A stretch of DNA of 64,000 bases from Trichoderma breve (lineage: Eukaryota > Ascomycota > Sordariomycetes > Hypocreales > Hypocreaceae). The notes beneath the pieces are model-generated. The model was not told the origin of the DNA and did not search any database. It saw only the letters and a list, made by a program, of their open reading frames with translations. This document shows positions 9,250 to 20,282 of the stretch, one piece after another. The stretch spans positions 682,001 to 746,000 of the forward strand of contig NC_079233.1 of assembly GCF_028502605.1 (NCBI RefSeq), read 5' to 3'. Each line of letters begins with the position of its first letter. The first letter of the stretch is position 1. Position numbers and translations under genes: made by a program.

Positions 9250-11091
9250 ATGTCTCTCTCACGGCCCTGTCGCCAGGCCCTGCGCCTCTCCCACCAGCTG
9301 CGGCCCTCAACCAAAGCATCATCACCATCATCACAGTTGCTTCGTCGCAGCGCCGCAACCCTCACGCCTCCTCACCAAGCCGCCGCCATCTCGCGCCTGC
9401 AAACAAACGTCGATGCCTCATCCGAGGAATTCAAAGAAAACGAGCGCCAAATGGCCGACGTCACCGCGCGCCTGCAGGAGCTCACGGCCACCATCCAAAA
9501 GGGCGGCCCGCAAAAGGCTCGCGACAAGCACATTGCCCGCAACAAGATGCTGCCGCGAGACCGAGTCGCCGCCCTGATTGACCCGGGCACCACGTTCCTC
9601 GAGCTGTCGCCAATGGCCGGCCACGAGCTGTATCCAGAGGCCGAGGTGCCTGCGGGCGGCATCATCACTGGTGTGGGCGTTGTCGAGGGCGTCACTTGCG
9701 TCATTGTTGCCAACGACAGCACCGTCAAGGGCGGCACGTATTATCCCATTACTGTGAAGAAGCACCTGAGAGCCCAGGCTGTAGCTCAAGAGAACAAGTT
9801 GCCGTGAGTACCCAATATCCAGCATTCTCTATGAACTCAATTGACCTCGTTCAACAGCTGCATCTACCTCGTCGACAGCGGCGGCGCCAACCTCCCCCAC
9901 CAGGCCGACGTCTTCCCCGACCAGAACCACTTTGGCCGCATCTTCTACAACCAGGCCCGCATGTCCTCCCAGGGCATCCCCCAGATCGCCGTCGTCATGG
10001 GCCCCTGCACCGCCGGCGGCGCCTACGTCCCCGCCATGAGCGACGAGAGCATCATCGTCCAGGAGCAAGGCCACATCTTCCTCGCCGGCCCCCCCTTGGT
10101 GAAAGCCGCCACCGGTGAGGTCGTCAGCCACGAGGACCTGGGCGGCGGCAAGATGCACTCGTCCGTGTCTGGTGTCACGGATTACCTCGCCGTGGATGAC
10201 GCTCATGCCATCACCCTCGCTCGTCGCAGCATCTCCAACCTCAACTGGCCCGCCAGAGCAGCCTCTACTAACCCTCCCGCGGCCACCTACGCCGAGCCCC
10301 TCTACGACCCCAACGAGCTCCTGGGCATCGCCACCACCAACCTGCGCAAGCCCATGCCCATCCGCGAGATCATCGCCCGCATCGTCGACGGCTCAGAATT
10401 TGCAGAGTTCAAGCGCGACTTCGGCACCACCCTCGTCACGGGCTTCGCCTCCATCTACGGCCAGAAAGTAGGCATCGTCGCCAACGACGGCATCCTCTTC
10501 GCCTCCTCCTCCGTCAAGGGCGCCCACTTCATCGAGCTCTGCGCCCAGCGCGGCATCCCCCTCGTCTTCCTCCAGAACATCTCCGGCTTCATGGTCGGCT
10601 CCGCCTCCGAGCGCGACGGCATCGCCAAGCACGGCGCAAAGCTCGTCACCGCCGTCGCATGTGCTGACGTGCCCAAGTTCACCGTCGTCGTCGGCGGCAG
10701 CTACGGTGCGGGCAACTACGGCATGTGCGGCCGCGCATACAGCCCGCGATTCCTGTGGATGTGGCCCAACGCTCGCGTCGGCGTCATGGGCGGCGAGCAG
10801 CTCGCCTCCGTCATGGAGACGGTTGGCAAGTCGGTCGACCCGGAGCTCAAGGAGCGCATTGAGAAGGAGAGCGAGGCTACTTACTCCTCGGCCCGTCTCT
10901 GGGTAAGTCACAAATCATCATATTCACGTATAGACGCACACCAGCTAACAAATCATGACTGAAAACAGGACGACGGCATCATCCCTCCCCAGCACACCCG
11001 CCAATATCTCGGTCTCGGCCTGAGAGCCGCCATGGGAGGTCGCAACGAAGTCAAGGCCGGAGACACCAAATTCGGCGTCTTCCGAATGTAA
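9250..11091 (+). CDS. mccB: Methylcrotonoyl-CoA carboxylase beta subunit, mitochondrial
   Basis: Carboxyltransferase subunit that moves CO2 from biotin (on the alpha subunit) to 3-methylcrotonyl-CoA in leucine degradation. Exons 9250-9803, 9858-10902 and 10969-11091, 573 aa; introns have GTGAGT and GTAAGT donors and CAG acceptors, and both keep frame. The N-terminus ([20 protein letters not shown]) is a mitochondrial presequence. Family segments: [51 protein letters not shown] and, in the C-terminal half, [14 protein letters not shown] and [20 protein letters not shown], the acyl-CoA/biotin pocket typical of MCC beta. Ends [18 protein letters not shown]...FRM. The alpha subunit is not in the window. 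Confidence 0.97.
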
Positions 11092-11711
11092 ACAAACAAA
11101 GAAAAGAGAAAGAAAAAAAAGTATCAAAAAAAGATGTAAAAGTAATATATACTACACACTCATGTAAACATGCAAACAACCCCGTGTTTTTTGGTTATTC
11201 CATTCCCTTTTCAGAATTAGACACATCTATGTACATTTCACGACCAACAACACACACATTCATCAAGCTCGCCCGACTGCTGTCCATCCGAAAAGGTCGT
11301 AGCAGCAATAAAGCCGCCGTGATATTTGATATCGGGTTAAATCTAGTCTGCCTCTGATGAAAACGCCAGCGCTAATCTCGCCTTACCACCCCTGTTCTTC
11401 GCATATGTAAATGCACACATGATAAAGAGAAAGAAAAAAAAAAAAGTGAAGAAAATAAAGGAAGAAAAGGTGCCAAAAATGAAAGAAAGACCATGACATG
11501 CTTATACAAGATTTCCCAATCGTATTGCCCTTTTTGCTTCTTACGTCTCATTGCCACAAATAACCTCACCGCCCAATTTCAATTGATATTAATGTCATGT
11601 CCCAAAATTTGTACAAAGAGGTTTTGCCAACCCCCATCGGCAGCCGTATAGATTGGCTGAGATATTTTCCACGCTTGTATCCGTTTTAAGAGTTGCTAAA
11701 CAGCATCTCCC
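11092..11711. other. Convergent 3' intergenic region
   Basis: 620 bp between converging stops. It contains A-rich and AAAG-rich runs (11100-11150, 11430-11470) consistent with 3' UTR ends. No gene seen. Confidence 0.4.
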
Positions 11712-14186
11712 TCAAAAGTCGAATAGGCTGCGCTTGGACGCCGCTTTGCCTCCCACGGGGCCTTGGCCAATGTTGACCTTGGTGTCGACCAGATCAACAG
11801 TCCTATTTCCTCCGATAGAGATGCTGGATGCCTCCTTCACAGTCACTTGGGAACCGAGCTTGGTGATGGACTGAGTGGCTTCGGTGAAGAATTGCTGAAG
11901 CTGAGTCTGTGCCGTGTTGGCGGCGTCGACACTGTCTTCTTGCAAGACGTATAGAACTGCTGTGCGAGCAAAATCGAGAACTTCTTGTGTAACTGTGAAT
12001 AGGCTGGTCTGCTGGGAAGAGGGCGACGAGCTCGATGCTGAAGGGCTGCTTCTTCGAGCCAATGCGGGCGCCTCGCCCTCAACGACTTCAAACTGCCGGG
12101 AAGTGAGCACGGGAGATGGCCCAGAGCCCTGACTGGTTCCTTTCTTGTTTTTAGCCGATTCGTCAGTAGTATCTTGAACTTGGGCGTTAGCCAAGCCGGT
12201 TCTCGTCGACTGGCCGTCAAAGGTAACGAGGGCGTTTTGCGCAATGCAAGAGAGGTTTGCCGAGTTGAACTTGGCCAGGATACTCGTTCCCACAAGAGGA
12301 ATGGAGAAATTCTTGGTAGAGTCGGCAATGATGCGTGGAATAGCCAGGCCGAGGGTGACATTGTTGATATGAGAAGAGCCGTCCGTGGGAATCAAGTTTG
12401 TCGTTGTGCAACCCGCAGAGCCGCTCGAGCCGCAGTTGGCGCCAGTGAACCCATTGGTGCAGATGCACGAACATGTGTTGTTGACGACAACGCCGCTACC
12501 ACCATTCAGGCACGGCAGAGTCTTTGCGCAGGTGGCGAGGTTCACACCCGTTGACTTGTCGTGGTTGCCCAGGTTCTTGAATACAAAATACTCCAGGGGA
12601 ACAACGACGGCTGCCGCAATGATGCACAGCATGAGCAGGATGATCAAAATGAACCCCCACAAGGGCAGGCCGCAGCACCGACGACCTTTTGGCTTGGCTG
12701 GCGCCGGGTCCTCGGGAGTCACAGAGAACTTCTCACGGCCCGTCACGTAGTTGTTGTTTCCTGGCACAATGGGCCAGGAGCCCATGGGGCCGCGGCCAGT
12801 ATGCTGAGGAGTCTGTACGGGAGGGGGAAAGGCAGCCAGCATATCAGAAAGACCCGACTGATAGCGTTCATCTAAAATTCATTCGAGGTTAGCCGCAAGT
12901 GAAATTTCAAACGAAGGAATATACGAGTGAGATAACATACCATACGATCGCTTCATTCCATCACCGCCCTTTTCGCTGAAAAAGTCGAGTTCGTCGAGGC
13001 GGCTTGATGGGCGTTTGCCCTTGTCGATCATCGAGGCTAATCGGGTGGCACGTCGGATCAGGTCTGGTAAGCTGGTGAGACTTCCTCTTGACTCCGCCTC
13101 TCGCACGGCGTCTATATCGAGCCTTGGCGGGCGTCGGATTGCTGAAAGGCGGCTCGTCGGCTGTGGGGATCCGGCAGCTTTGCGTAAATCTGTTGGACTC
13201 ATTGCGTTGCCTCTGTTAAGAGCAACGCCCGCAATGTGGCTTGCCATGCCAGGGGTGGTTGCTGGGGTTTGTCTGTTGGTAAAGGAGTTGTTGGTAGAAG
13301 AGTCGGTGGATTCGTCCACAAGGCCTGTTCCCCCTAGGAATGGGTTGGCAGAAGCTGATTTGTTTCCACCAGACTTGTTGGGGTTGGAGAGCGTCTGCAT
13401 GGCATATTCATCCTGGCCAGACACAAGGCCACTCTCGTCGCTGTAATCGTCTGCTCCAGAATTCCTAGTCTTGTCGGTCAATGACTCTTCGTAGAATGCC
13501 CCATGCATACTCGGGCTGGCACCCGCAGAATCAACTCTCCAAGCATCTGGCATGACCGCGCTCGAGGCGAAAGAGTTGTGGGACTTGTAGGCTGAGTCTT
13601 CTTCGGGAATCGGGGAAACAAAGGACGCTGCGGAGTAGAAAGACGACTGTCCTCTTCTGCTGGAAGGCGGCGGCCCCAGGTTTGCACTTCTCCTCGGTGG
13701 CCCTGAGGTGTCTGAAGAGGGGCTGTCAACTTGCTCCAGCGGGCTCTCGGGTCCTCCTGGGACACGAAATGAGGGAGTCGGTTGCTGCTGGCGGGATTGG
13801 TCTACCATTGATGGGATTAGACTTGGGCGCTGCGGTCTTTGAGGGGCTGCTCGAGGTCGGTCAGGTGGGGAGCGGTATGATTCAGCATCTGGAGGTGACG
13901 CTGCTGGGGGGCTTTGAAGTGGCCACTGGGGAGCTGGTGCTGGTCGTGGAATTGTCCTTGAAGAGCTGCCATTCTGGCCATTTGATGGTCTTGGCCTCGT
14001 CGAGTTGGGCGGTACTACATCTTGAGGTGGTGCATCGTAACCAAGACTCGTGTCGTGTCTCAGCCGCTGCTCGCGCGTATTGGACTCGCTGCTGAATGGA
14101 AAGACCAAGGCTTTGTTTCGTGGGTTTTGAGAGGATGGTGGAGATTGTGCCGGCCAATCCCTGCCTCCATTATACTCCTGACTCAT
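11712..14186 (-). CDS. Single-pass membrane protein with disordered N-terminus and EGF-like ectodomain
   Basis: Exons 14186-12941 and 12871-11712, 801 aa. The first in-frame ATG gives MSQEYNGGRDW; codons upstream lack an ATG. The intron has GTATGT and TTTTAG and restores frame as SY-D-ERYQSGLSDM. Residues 1-480 are Ser/Pro/Gln-rich and disordered. RRCC followed by about 21 apolar residues (486-506, LWGFILIILLMLC...) is one transmembrane helix; the positive residues before it predict an inside N-terminus. Residues about 529-562 hold CAKTLPCLNGG...CSCICTNGFTGANCG, an EGF-like module. The C-terminal ectodomain has several N-glycosylation sequons (NNT, NVT, NFS, NLS, NRT) and a Ser-rich linker. 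The layout suggests a cell-wall-facing sensor or adhesion protein, but no function is known to me. Confidence 0.85.
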
Positions 14187-17100
14187 ATCGTCGTCGATTC
14201 CAGTCGCCAATCATTCAGAGTGATGTCGCCGGATAGTTTACCGATGGTTCAACGGTAATGTCCAAGGTGCGAGGTGCATAAACGGGGGTCCTGCTGGTAG
14301 CCGATCTAGCTGAAACAAACTTGGTTGCACTGGCAGAGGTGGAACCAGTCACGAACTGGTTGAGATGAAGTTGAAACGGTTGAAACGAATGAAGAGGCGC
14401 AAAGCATTGAGGATGAAGTCAACAGTTGCGCTGGTGGCTCTGTGGGCGTGATTGATGACAGCCGCACAGGGAGGTATAACGAGTGGAATCTGCAAACAAG
14501 CAATATTAGACATGAGCATAGCCCTTGCATTAAAGACACAAGTCTTGACGATGACTATAGCAAATCGAAGCCCATTGTAGAAAGGTCAAGAAACGAGTGG
14601 CAGGGTGAGGCGAAGAGGGGGTCAAGACGCTTCCAAGATTGACGGCTGGTTCGTACCTTGACGACTGGGTGAAATGCCCAATCTCAGAAGACGTAATGAA
14701 ATGAATGCTGGTGAAATTGGAAAAAGTCCTGCTCAACGGCTGAATCGACGCACGGTCCTGCTGTGCAACAACACAAATGTGGTGGGAGGATAACAAGATC
14801 GGCACGGCGGTTGTCTTATGTCACGGTTTCTCGAAGACGCTGCAAAGGGCTAGAAGGACGAGGCAGAGTGTCTGTGATGAGTGAGTCGGTGGCCGGGGCG
14901 GCTTTGGGCATTTGAGCTGGTGTAGAGCAGGAATTTTGAGGTTTCAGGGTTCGCATGAAACATGTAGATCGAAAGAGGGTTTTCGAAAATCGAACGATGT
15001 GCAGACATCTAGGAAAGACGGCGGTCGTGAATGAACAGCAGAAACATACCTACGAGAGAGAAATGGCGAGTATTCACCGGGAACAGAACAGGCACAACGG
15101 CAAAGAGAGAAGAGAAGAAAAAAAAAGTATAAAAAAAATAAATCAACAAGGGAAAAGAAAAGTTAAGGAAAGCGGGGAATCGAATAGTTTGCAACAGCAG
15201 CAGCAGTTAGCAGCTGGTGATGAGAGAAAGAAAGAAAGAGTGAAGGTTAACGCAAGCGAGAAAACAAGAACTGGGGGGGAAACGGAGAGGAGGAGGATTG
15301 GCGAGCGAGGGCGCTCAAGGGTTGGGATGGGGGGAGAGATGATACGAGCAGCTTGCACTGCTGCTTGCTCTGTGCCGTGTGCTCTGTGCTGTGCCTTGTT
15401 GTCGGACGATGGCCCAGCCAGACGCTTCTCAACCAGGAGGGACTCTCGATATTGAGAGGAGGCAGAAGAGGAGTCGGGAAGAGGAGAAGGACGATGCGGC
15501 AGTTTGGGTGCGTCAAGGTCCAGGTTTCCAGGTCCGGGTACAGGTACAGGTACAGGCCATCAGGGCGCATGAAGCAGGATAGCAGGGAGCCAGGCCGTCG
15601 GTCACAGGTGCTGTTCCTGGCCTGGTCCCACGTTGTTTGTGGGGGGCTTCGCTTGCAACACGCCAGCCATGGGACCTGTAATTGCTAGAGGCGGCGGGCC
15701 TGAGCTGCGGCCGTACCGGTACATGCAGAAACAGCAGGGATATTCCGGCAAAAAATGGGCTCTTTTCATCACAGCGGACCCAAGTTGAAGCTGCATCAAT
15801 GATGCGCAGTCGGCCGCATCTCTGGAGTTATCTGCCAATCAATTTCCGCTGTCTGCAAACACGGGTTCTTTCTTGTTTAGATGCTGGTTCTGCCAAGCAA
15901 TGAGGTCTTGGATTCATCATCCAGGAGCAGCATCGTAAGAGGACCTCAGCACCTGTATACGCGTACTATCAGAGGAGCAGAGCAAAGCAAAGCAAGTATA
16001 CGAGTACATGGCACCGAAGCACCTGAGATGAAACCATTCAATGGGTAAGAAACGAAAAGTAAAACTCCCAATAGCTTCACCACCAGATTCTGTACCAACG
16101 TCGCCGTGCAGCCAATAGCGCAGCCACAGGTACCTGTACCTCCCAAAGCTCCCCTAGTTCCCCGTCGCCAAAACCCCTGAAAAAGACAAAACACTAGCGC
16201 CGCCGTTCCTGCAGCACCCGCAGCTGCACTCGGCCTTTTCATTCGCCTGCTTCGTCGTCCGTCTCTACGCTTTTGCACCTATCGTATTGCGAATGCAGGG
16301 CAATTGAGTTCATTGATGTTCTTTTGCTATTTGTTGCTTTCATACTGAGACATGGCCGCCCAACTGGCTTAGACATACGTGCATGCGTTCACTCTCACGT
16401 GGAGATACCAGCCCGTACCTCTACTATAAACGACTGGCGCAGCCACTTCACATTCGATTCATCATCGCTCAGCTCCAAGCCTCAAATTCGTATGGATCCG
16501 GGCAATTACAAGTATACCTAGCCAAATGAATATATTCGCCGAGACGACGCTTCATCAGGATTCGAGCTACGAGCCGCGATGGCGCTATTTTCCACTACAG
16601 CTGCAGTGCTGCTCAGCTTTGAGCCTTGAGCGATCCAGCTGCAGCGCCATCTGCCATGCCATGCTATTTAATGTCTTAGATTCAATTCACGCATCTCGGC
16701 CGATCCACATGGCTTCCAGAAGAGAGACATTCCACCACTGCTAGCTGCCAGCCCGGTGCCACAGCTATTATTAGCTGGTTCTTATTCACACGTGTGTGTT
16801 GTTTTGCGTGTGTGTTGGATATCGGGCCAACAGATCTTGGCAGCGCATTCATGTAGCAGCGTGAGCCCTTGAATACGTCACCCCTCGTGACAATACGGGC
16901 TTTGGAAACACATTGTGATATCTGACACCAAAGTGCCTACGAGTATAATACCGAGTGCCGTTTGGTAGATTTTACCCATGTACTGTACGGTGCTATGGGG
17001 GCTGCAGAATACGGGATGCTGATTTGTGAACAGCACTTGAGGCGCCTGCGTGTACAGCAATTTCATTGGCACCGCAGGGTTCTCCCTGGAGCCATGGCGC

Positions 17101-17600
17101 GATCTGCACCAGAACAAAGAAAAAAAAGACGACACGAGACATTATTCGCTGATTGACTGTTGGTTCGCACACCAGCGAGAGCCATGTCTCAGACACGCAC
17201 AACATACTACTGGTTAGTACCGTTATGCGTGTACGTGGTGGAACCAGCTTCCAAGATGCATCACAGGCACCATCCGACAACAACACCAAGAGGAAACATC
17301 AATCACATGTATTGCTTATATTCGCTTCACGGCACGGCAGAGCCCCCCTGCGTACAACCTCTTGCCTAATAAATACGACGGGCTAGCATGAACATCTCCA
17401 TCATGACTTGATTTTATGGCATGACGCTTACATGTCCCTTGGCACCAGCAATCTGTTTAAAACGCTCCGACTTTGCGGCAAAATCCACAACCCTGCCTCT
17501 CATCACACCAACGAGATCCACAGCGGCCGGCTCCCTGGAACAAGCAGATGCTTCAAGTCCAGACCCCTGCTAGGCCCAAAATAGAAATCCTGGAAAGGAA
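14187..17600. other. Intergenic region without supported genes
   Basis: About 3.4 kb upstream of the EGF-like protein gene. It contains CAG/AGC-rich and GAAA-rich low-complexity tracts (15100-15250) and scattered GGTACC/GTACAGGTAC motifs (15535-15560). ORFs reach at most 166 codons and lack splice-consistent or family features. Short stretches at 15718-15746 and 16187-16200 reappear at 18313-18340 and 18367-18380. Confidence 0.35.
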
Positions 17601-17689
17601 AAAAAAAAAGAGAGAGAGCCGATAAGACTCATGTGCATTAACGACTTGCAAGAGAAGCAAGGAAATGGCATGTGCTCGATCTGGACATG

Positions 17690-17880
17690 TCACGAATAGG
17701 CAATGGGATCTTCTCCAGGGCCCACCGACTTGATCGATCTGCCACTATAGATTGGAGCCCAGATTGGAGTATATCTTGTGGAAGTGACAAGGCTGAAGAC
17801 GTTATAGATGGACGATGAGTGCAGATACGATGAAGTGAGCCAGATGTTGGTGTCAGAGATGCCATCGGATCTAGCTAGTC
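17690..17880 (-). other. Possible coding remnant
   Basis: The minus frame reads SDTNIWLTSSYLHSSSIYNV then TRYTPIWAPIYSGRSIKSVG and PGEDPIAYS to a stop at 17690. Aromatic/hydroxyl alternation looks protein-like, but I recognise no family and no start or splice structure. Listed because it lies on the same strand as, and next to, the gene-fragment block. Confidence 0.2.
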
Positions 17881-18092
17881 TTGGTAAGAGTCGCGAAGCT
17901 AAGGAAGAAGAAATTCTCCTATGGTCCTCAAGCATTTGAGGCCAACAATTATATTACTACCTATTAATCTGAGATGACTAAGTATGTAGCAACGTCGAGG
18001 CTGACGACACTTGATATACCAATAATATCTTCTTCCATAAGCTCCCTTTCTTCCTCTGTATGCCCAGTCTTGATAAGTCTTATCCGGCATGT

Positions 18093-18300
18093 CTAGATGC
18101 CGGTGCACTTGAACGAGATGATCTTGTCATTGAAAGCGGGGTACACGGAGGGAATGTCGCTGACTCCGGGATGAGTCGAGATGAAGCTATTGCCCTCGCA
18201 ATTGAAATCACTAAGTTTCTCATTGTTAGTCGCCATCTCTTACTTGACAAGCCTTGTAAAAGAGCTGCTCAAGGAAGAACTCGCTCGTAGAAGAAGCATA
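18093..18300 (-). pseudogene. Possible C-terminus of a beta/gamma-crystallin-like small secreted protein
   Basis: The minus frame ending at the TAG at 18093-18095 reads DFNCEGNSFISTHPGVSDIP, then VYPAFNDKIISFKCTGI. The pattern C-x-G-x-S-F...PG.sDip...FNDKiiS.kC is like the second half of fungal beta/gamma-crystallin-like secreted proteins. Upstream, an adjacent frame gives AGVCFFYER, which would fit the preceding strand of the same fold but needs a frame change. A 33 nt GTAAGA...CTAAC...TTAG interval (about 18246-18214) looks like an intron but is very short. Probably a decayed fragment. Confidence 0.35.
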
Positions 18301-18532
18301 CGCCAGCCGCCTGGTACATGCAGCAGCAGCAGGGATATCCCCTGAAAGGACGCTCTACTGTAAAAGCAAAACACTAGCGCGGTTTTCGTTTTAAATTGGA
18401 TGTTGAATTAGTGTGTAAGTGCCCGACATCAGAGAAAGCAAGTAATAAATGCCTTGCCGCCGGAACTCTTTGTTCATGAAGTCACGTGAAAAGAAACAGG
18501 GCGGCGCGCACAAAATTGTATTAATATATATA

Positions 18533-18898
18533 GTAACGAGCCTCGTCCCAGTTGGCAGTGTCCATCTTGTTGATGGCAACGATGAGCTGCTTGACACCCA
18601 GAGTGTAGGCGAGCAGAGCGTGCTCACGAGTCTGGCCATCCTTGGAGATACCAGCCTCGAACTCACCAGTACCAGCGGCAATGATGAGAATGGCGCAGTC
18701 AGCCTGGGAAGTACCAGTGATCATGTTCTTGATGAAATCGCGGTGGCCGGGAGCGTCTGTAGATTGTCTGTTAGCACTGACTGGCAATTTCAGCATAAAG
18801 GTAATGGAGCAGACATACCAATGACGGTGACATAGTACTTGGGTGTCTCGAACTTCCACAGAGCAATGTCGATGGTGATACCACGCCACGCTCGGCCC
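18533..18898 (-). pseudogene. Truncated translation elongation factor 1-alpha (tef1) copy with intron
   Basis: Minus strand, 18898-18819 gives ...[21 protein letters not shown], then a GTATGT...CTAAC...CTACAG intron (18818-18757), then [20 protein letters not shown] through [16 protein letters not shown], where homology stops abruptly at 18533 and runs into YIY and a stop. Both ends of the gene are missing. Near 18885 the expected GAGCGTGAGCGTGG reads GAGCGTGGCGTGG, a one-base deletion that breaks the frame. Retention of the intron shows a DNA-level copy, not a retrocopy. The protein sequence is otherwise intact, so the copy is recent or gene-converted. The functional tef1 must be elsewhere. 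Confidence 0.9.
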
Positions 18899-18928
18899 GG
18901 CGCAATTAATATCCGAAATGATTGTACA

Positions 18929-19278
18929 TTATTGTACGGAAAAATTGTTCACCGCCGGCGCGGGCGGTGGGGGCGCGGGCGGTGGGGGCGCGGGCGGTGG
19001 GGGGCGGTAATACGGGCTAAACCGGAAAAACCTTTTTCCCTTTTTTTTTTCCGGGCAGTGCTTGCGCACGTGACCCCACTTACCACATTTGTGGCAGTGA
19101 TGGGCGGAAAAAGGTGGCGCCGACGCCGGCGCACGGACCACCTCGGCCGGGGTGGAGGTTGCTGCCTCAGGTTGAGGCTCTTTGGCCGGCTCTTCTTCGG
19201 GAACGGCAACCGGCTCCGAAGTGGGGCCGGGAGCGGGGGATGGGGCCGTGTCATCGGCCAATCGCAGAGGGAGAGTCT
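18929..19278 (-). CDS. Proline-rich CCHC zinc-knuckle ORF (chimeric or transposon-derived)
   Basis: The minus ORF, probably an exon starting at 19278 after a CTACAG acceptor, is Pro/Glu/Ala-rich, then carries [14 protein letters not shown], an exact CX2CX4HX4C zinc knuckle, followed by a basic patch ([17 protein letters not shown]) and a PPPAP tandem repeat, ending NNFSVQ. Zinc knuckles of this type bind nucleic acid and occur in retroelement gag proteins and in some cellular RNA-binding proteins. A 24 nt candidate exon (19359-19336, between TAG and GTAAGT) lies just upstream. The ORF sits between the tef1 fragment and the H3 exon array on the same strand. Whether it is expressed is unknown. 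Confidence 0.5.
18959..19008. repeat. 15 bp GC-rich tandem repeat coding PPPAP
   Basis: Three-plus copies of CGCGGGCGGTGGGGG. On the minus strand they encode repeated PPPAP units at the end of the CCHC ORF. Confidence 0.8.
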
Positions 19279-19506
19279 CTGTAGTCACGTGTTAGTCATC
19301 AATACAATGAGACAGGGGCGTTGAATGAGACTTACGACTCTCTGTATTGGTATACGGCACTATATATCAGATGCATTAGCTTGGTAATTAAAGAAATGGG
19401 AAAGAGGAAGGGAGATAATAAAAGAGAGAGTGTAAGGGTGAGAGTAAGGGTGAGGAGAAGGAGGTTGATATAATAACGCGGTGACTAGAGTAGAGGGGGA
19501 GCAGGG

Positions 19507-19644
19507 CAGCAAGGCCGTAGGCCTGCGAGGCACCAAGATCACCGGACCAGAGAGTGAGAGTGTAAGAGGAGAAAAGAGTGGAAGATGAAAAGGACAACAA
19601 GGCCGTGGGCCGGTGAGGCACCAAGCTCATTGGACCAGAGAGCG
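19507..19644. repeat. Two diverged about 50 bp direct repeats
   Basis: A CARCAAGGCCGTRGGC-type segment occurs at 19507-19556 and again at 19595-19644 (88 bp apart), each followed by GGACCAGAGAG and GA-rich sequence. It fills the interval between the CCHC ORF and the H3 exon array. Origin not recognised. Confidence 0.6.
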
Positions 19645-19753
19645 AAGAAGTGAGGGAGTGAGAAGAAAGGGACAATGAGGTGACAACAGATAGGGGGAGA
19701 GCAAGAAGGGACCAGAAGGCAGAGGAGAAAGTGGTAATGGATTCATGTACTCA

Positions 19754-19867
<114 letters not shown>

Positions 19868-19878
19868 TCATGTACTCA

Positions 19879-19992
<114 letters not shown>

Positions 19993-19999
19993 TCACTCA

Positions 20000-20107
<108 letters not shown>

Positions 20108-20119
20108 TCATTTGCTTAC

Positions 20120-20143
20120 CTGACGCTGGAAGGGGAGCTTGTG
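20120..20143 (-). pseudogene. Histone H3 IHKLPFQR mini-exon, out of order
   Basis: The minus strand reads IHKLPFQR then Q, directly followed by GTAAGC. This matches the H3 segment IRKLPFQRL, which in a normal H3 lies after, not before, the VKKPHRY...RRY exon. With the CACAAG acceptor at the end of a long T tract the exon would be 18 nt (20137-20120). Short, so identity rests on eight residues plus the neighbouring H3 exons. Confidence 0.55.
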
Positions 20144-20253
20144 GATCAAAAAAAAAAAAAAAGAAGAAGAAAGGAGGAGGAGGAAGAGATAGAGAAAATA
20201 ATATCGTTTGCAAAGATCACATGACGGGCGCAGCGAAAGGGGAGAGCTTACGT

Positions 20254-20282
20254 ACGAGACTCCTTGCGGGCAGGAGTACGTG
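20254..20282 (-). pseudogene. Possible histone H3 N-tail fragment
   Basis: The minus strand reads RT-P-ARKES-RT with the 10 bp core TGCCCGCAAG, then GTACGT/GTAAGC donor-like sequence. It resembles the H3 start (ARTKQTARKS) with a gap. Very short; supported mainly by position upstream of the H3 exons. Confidence 0.3.
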
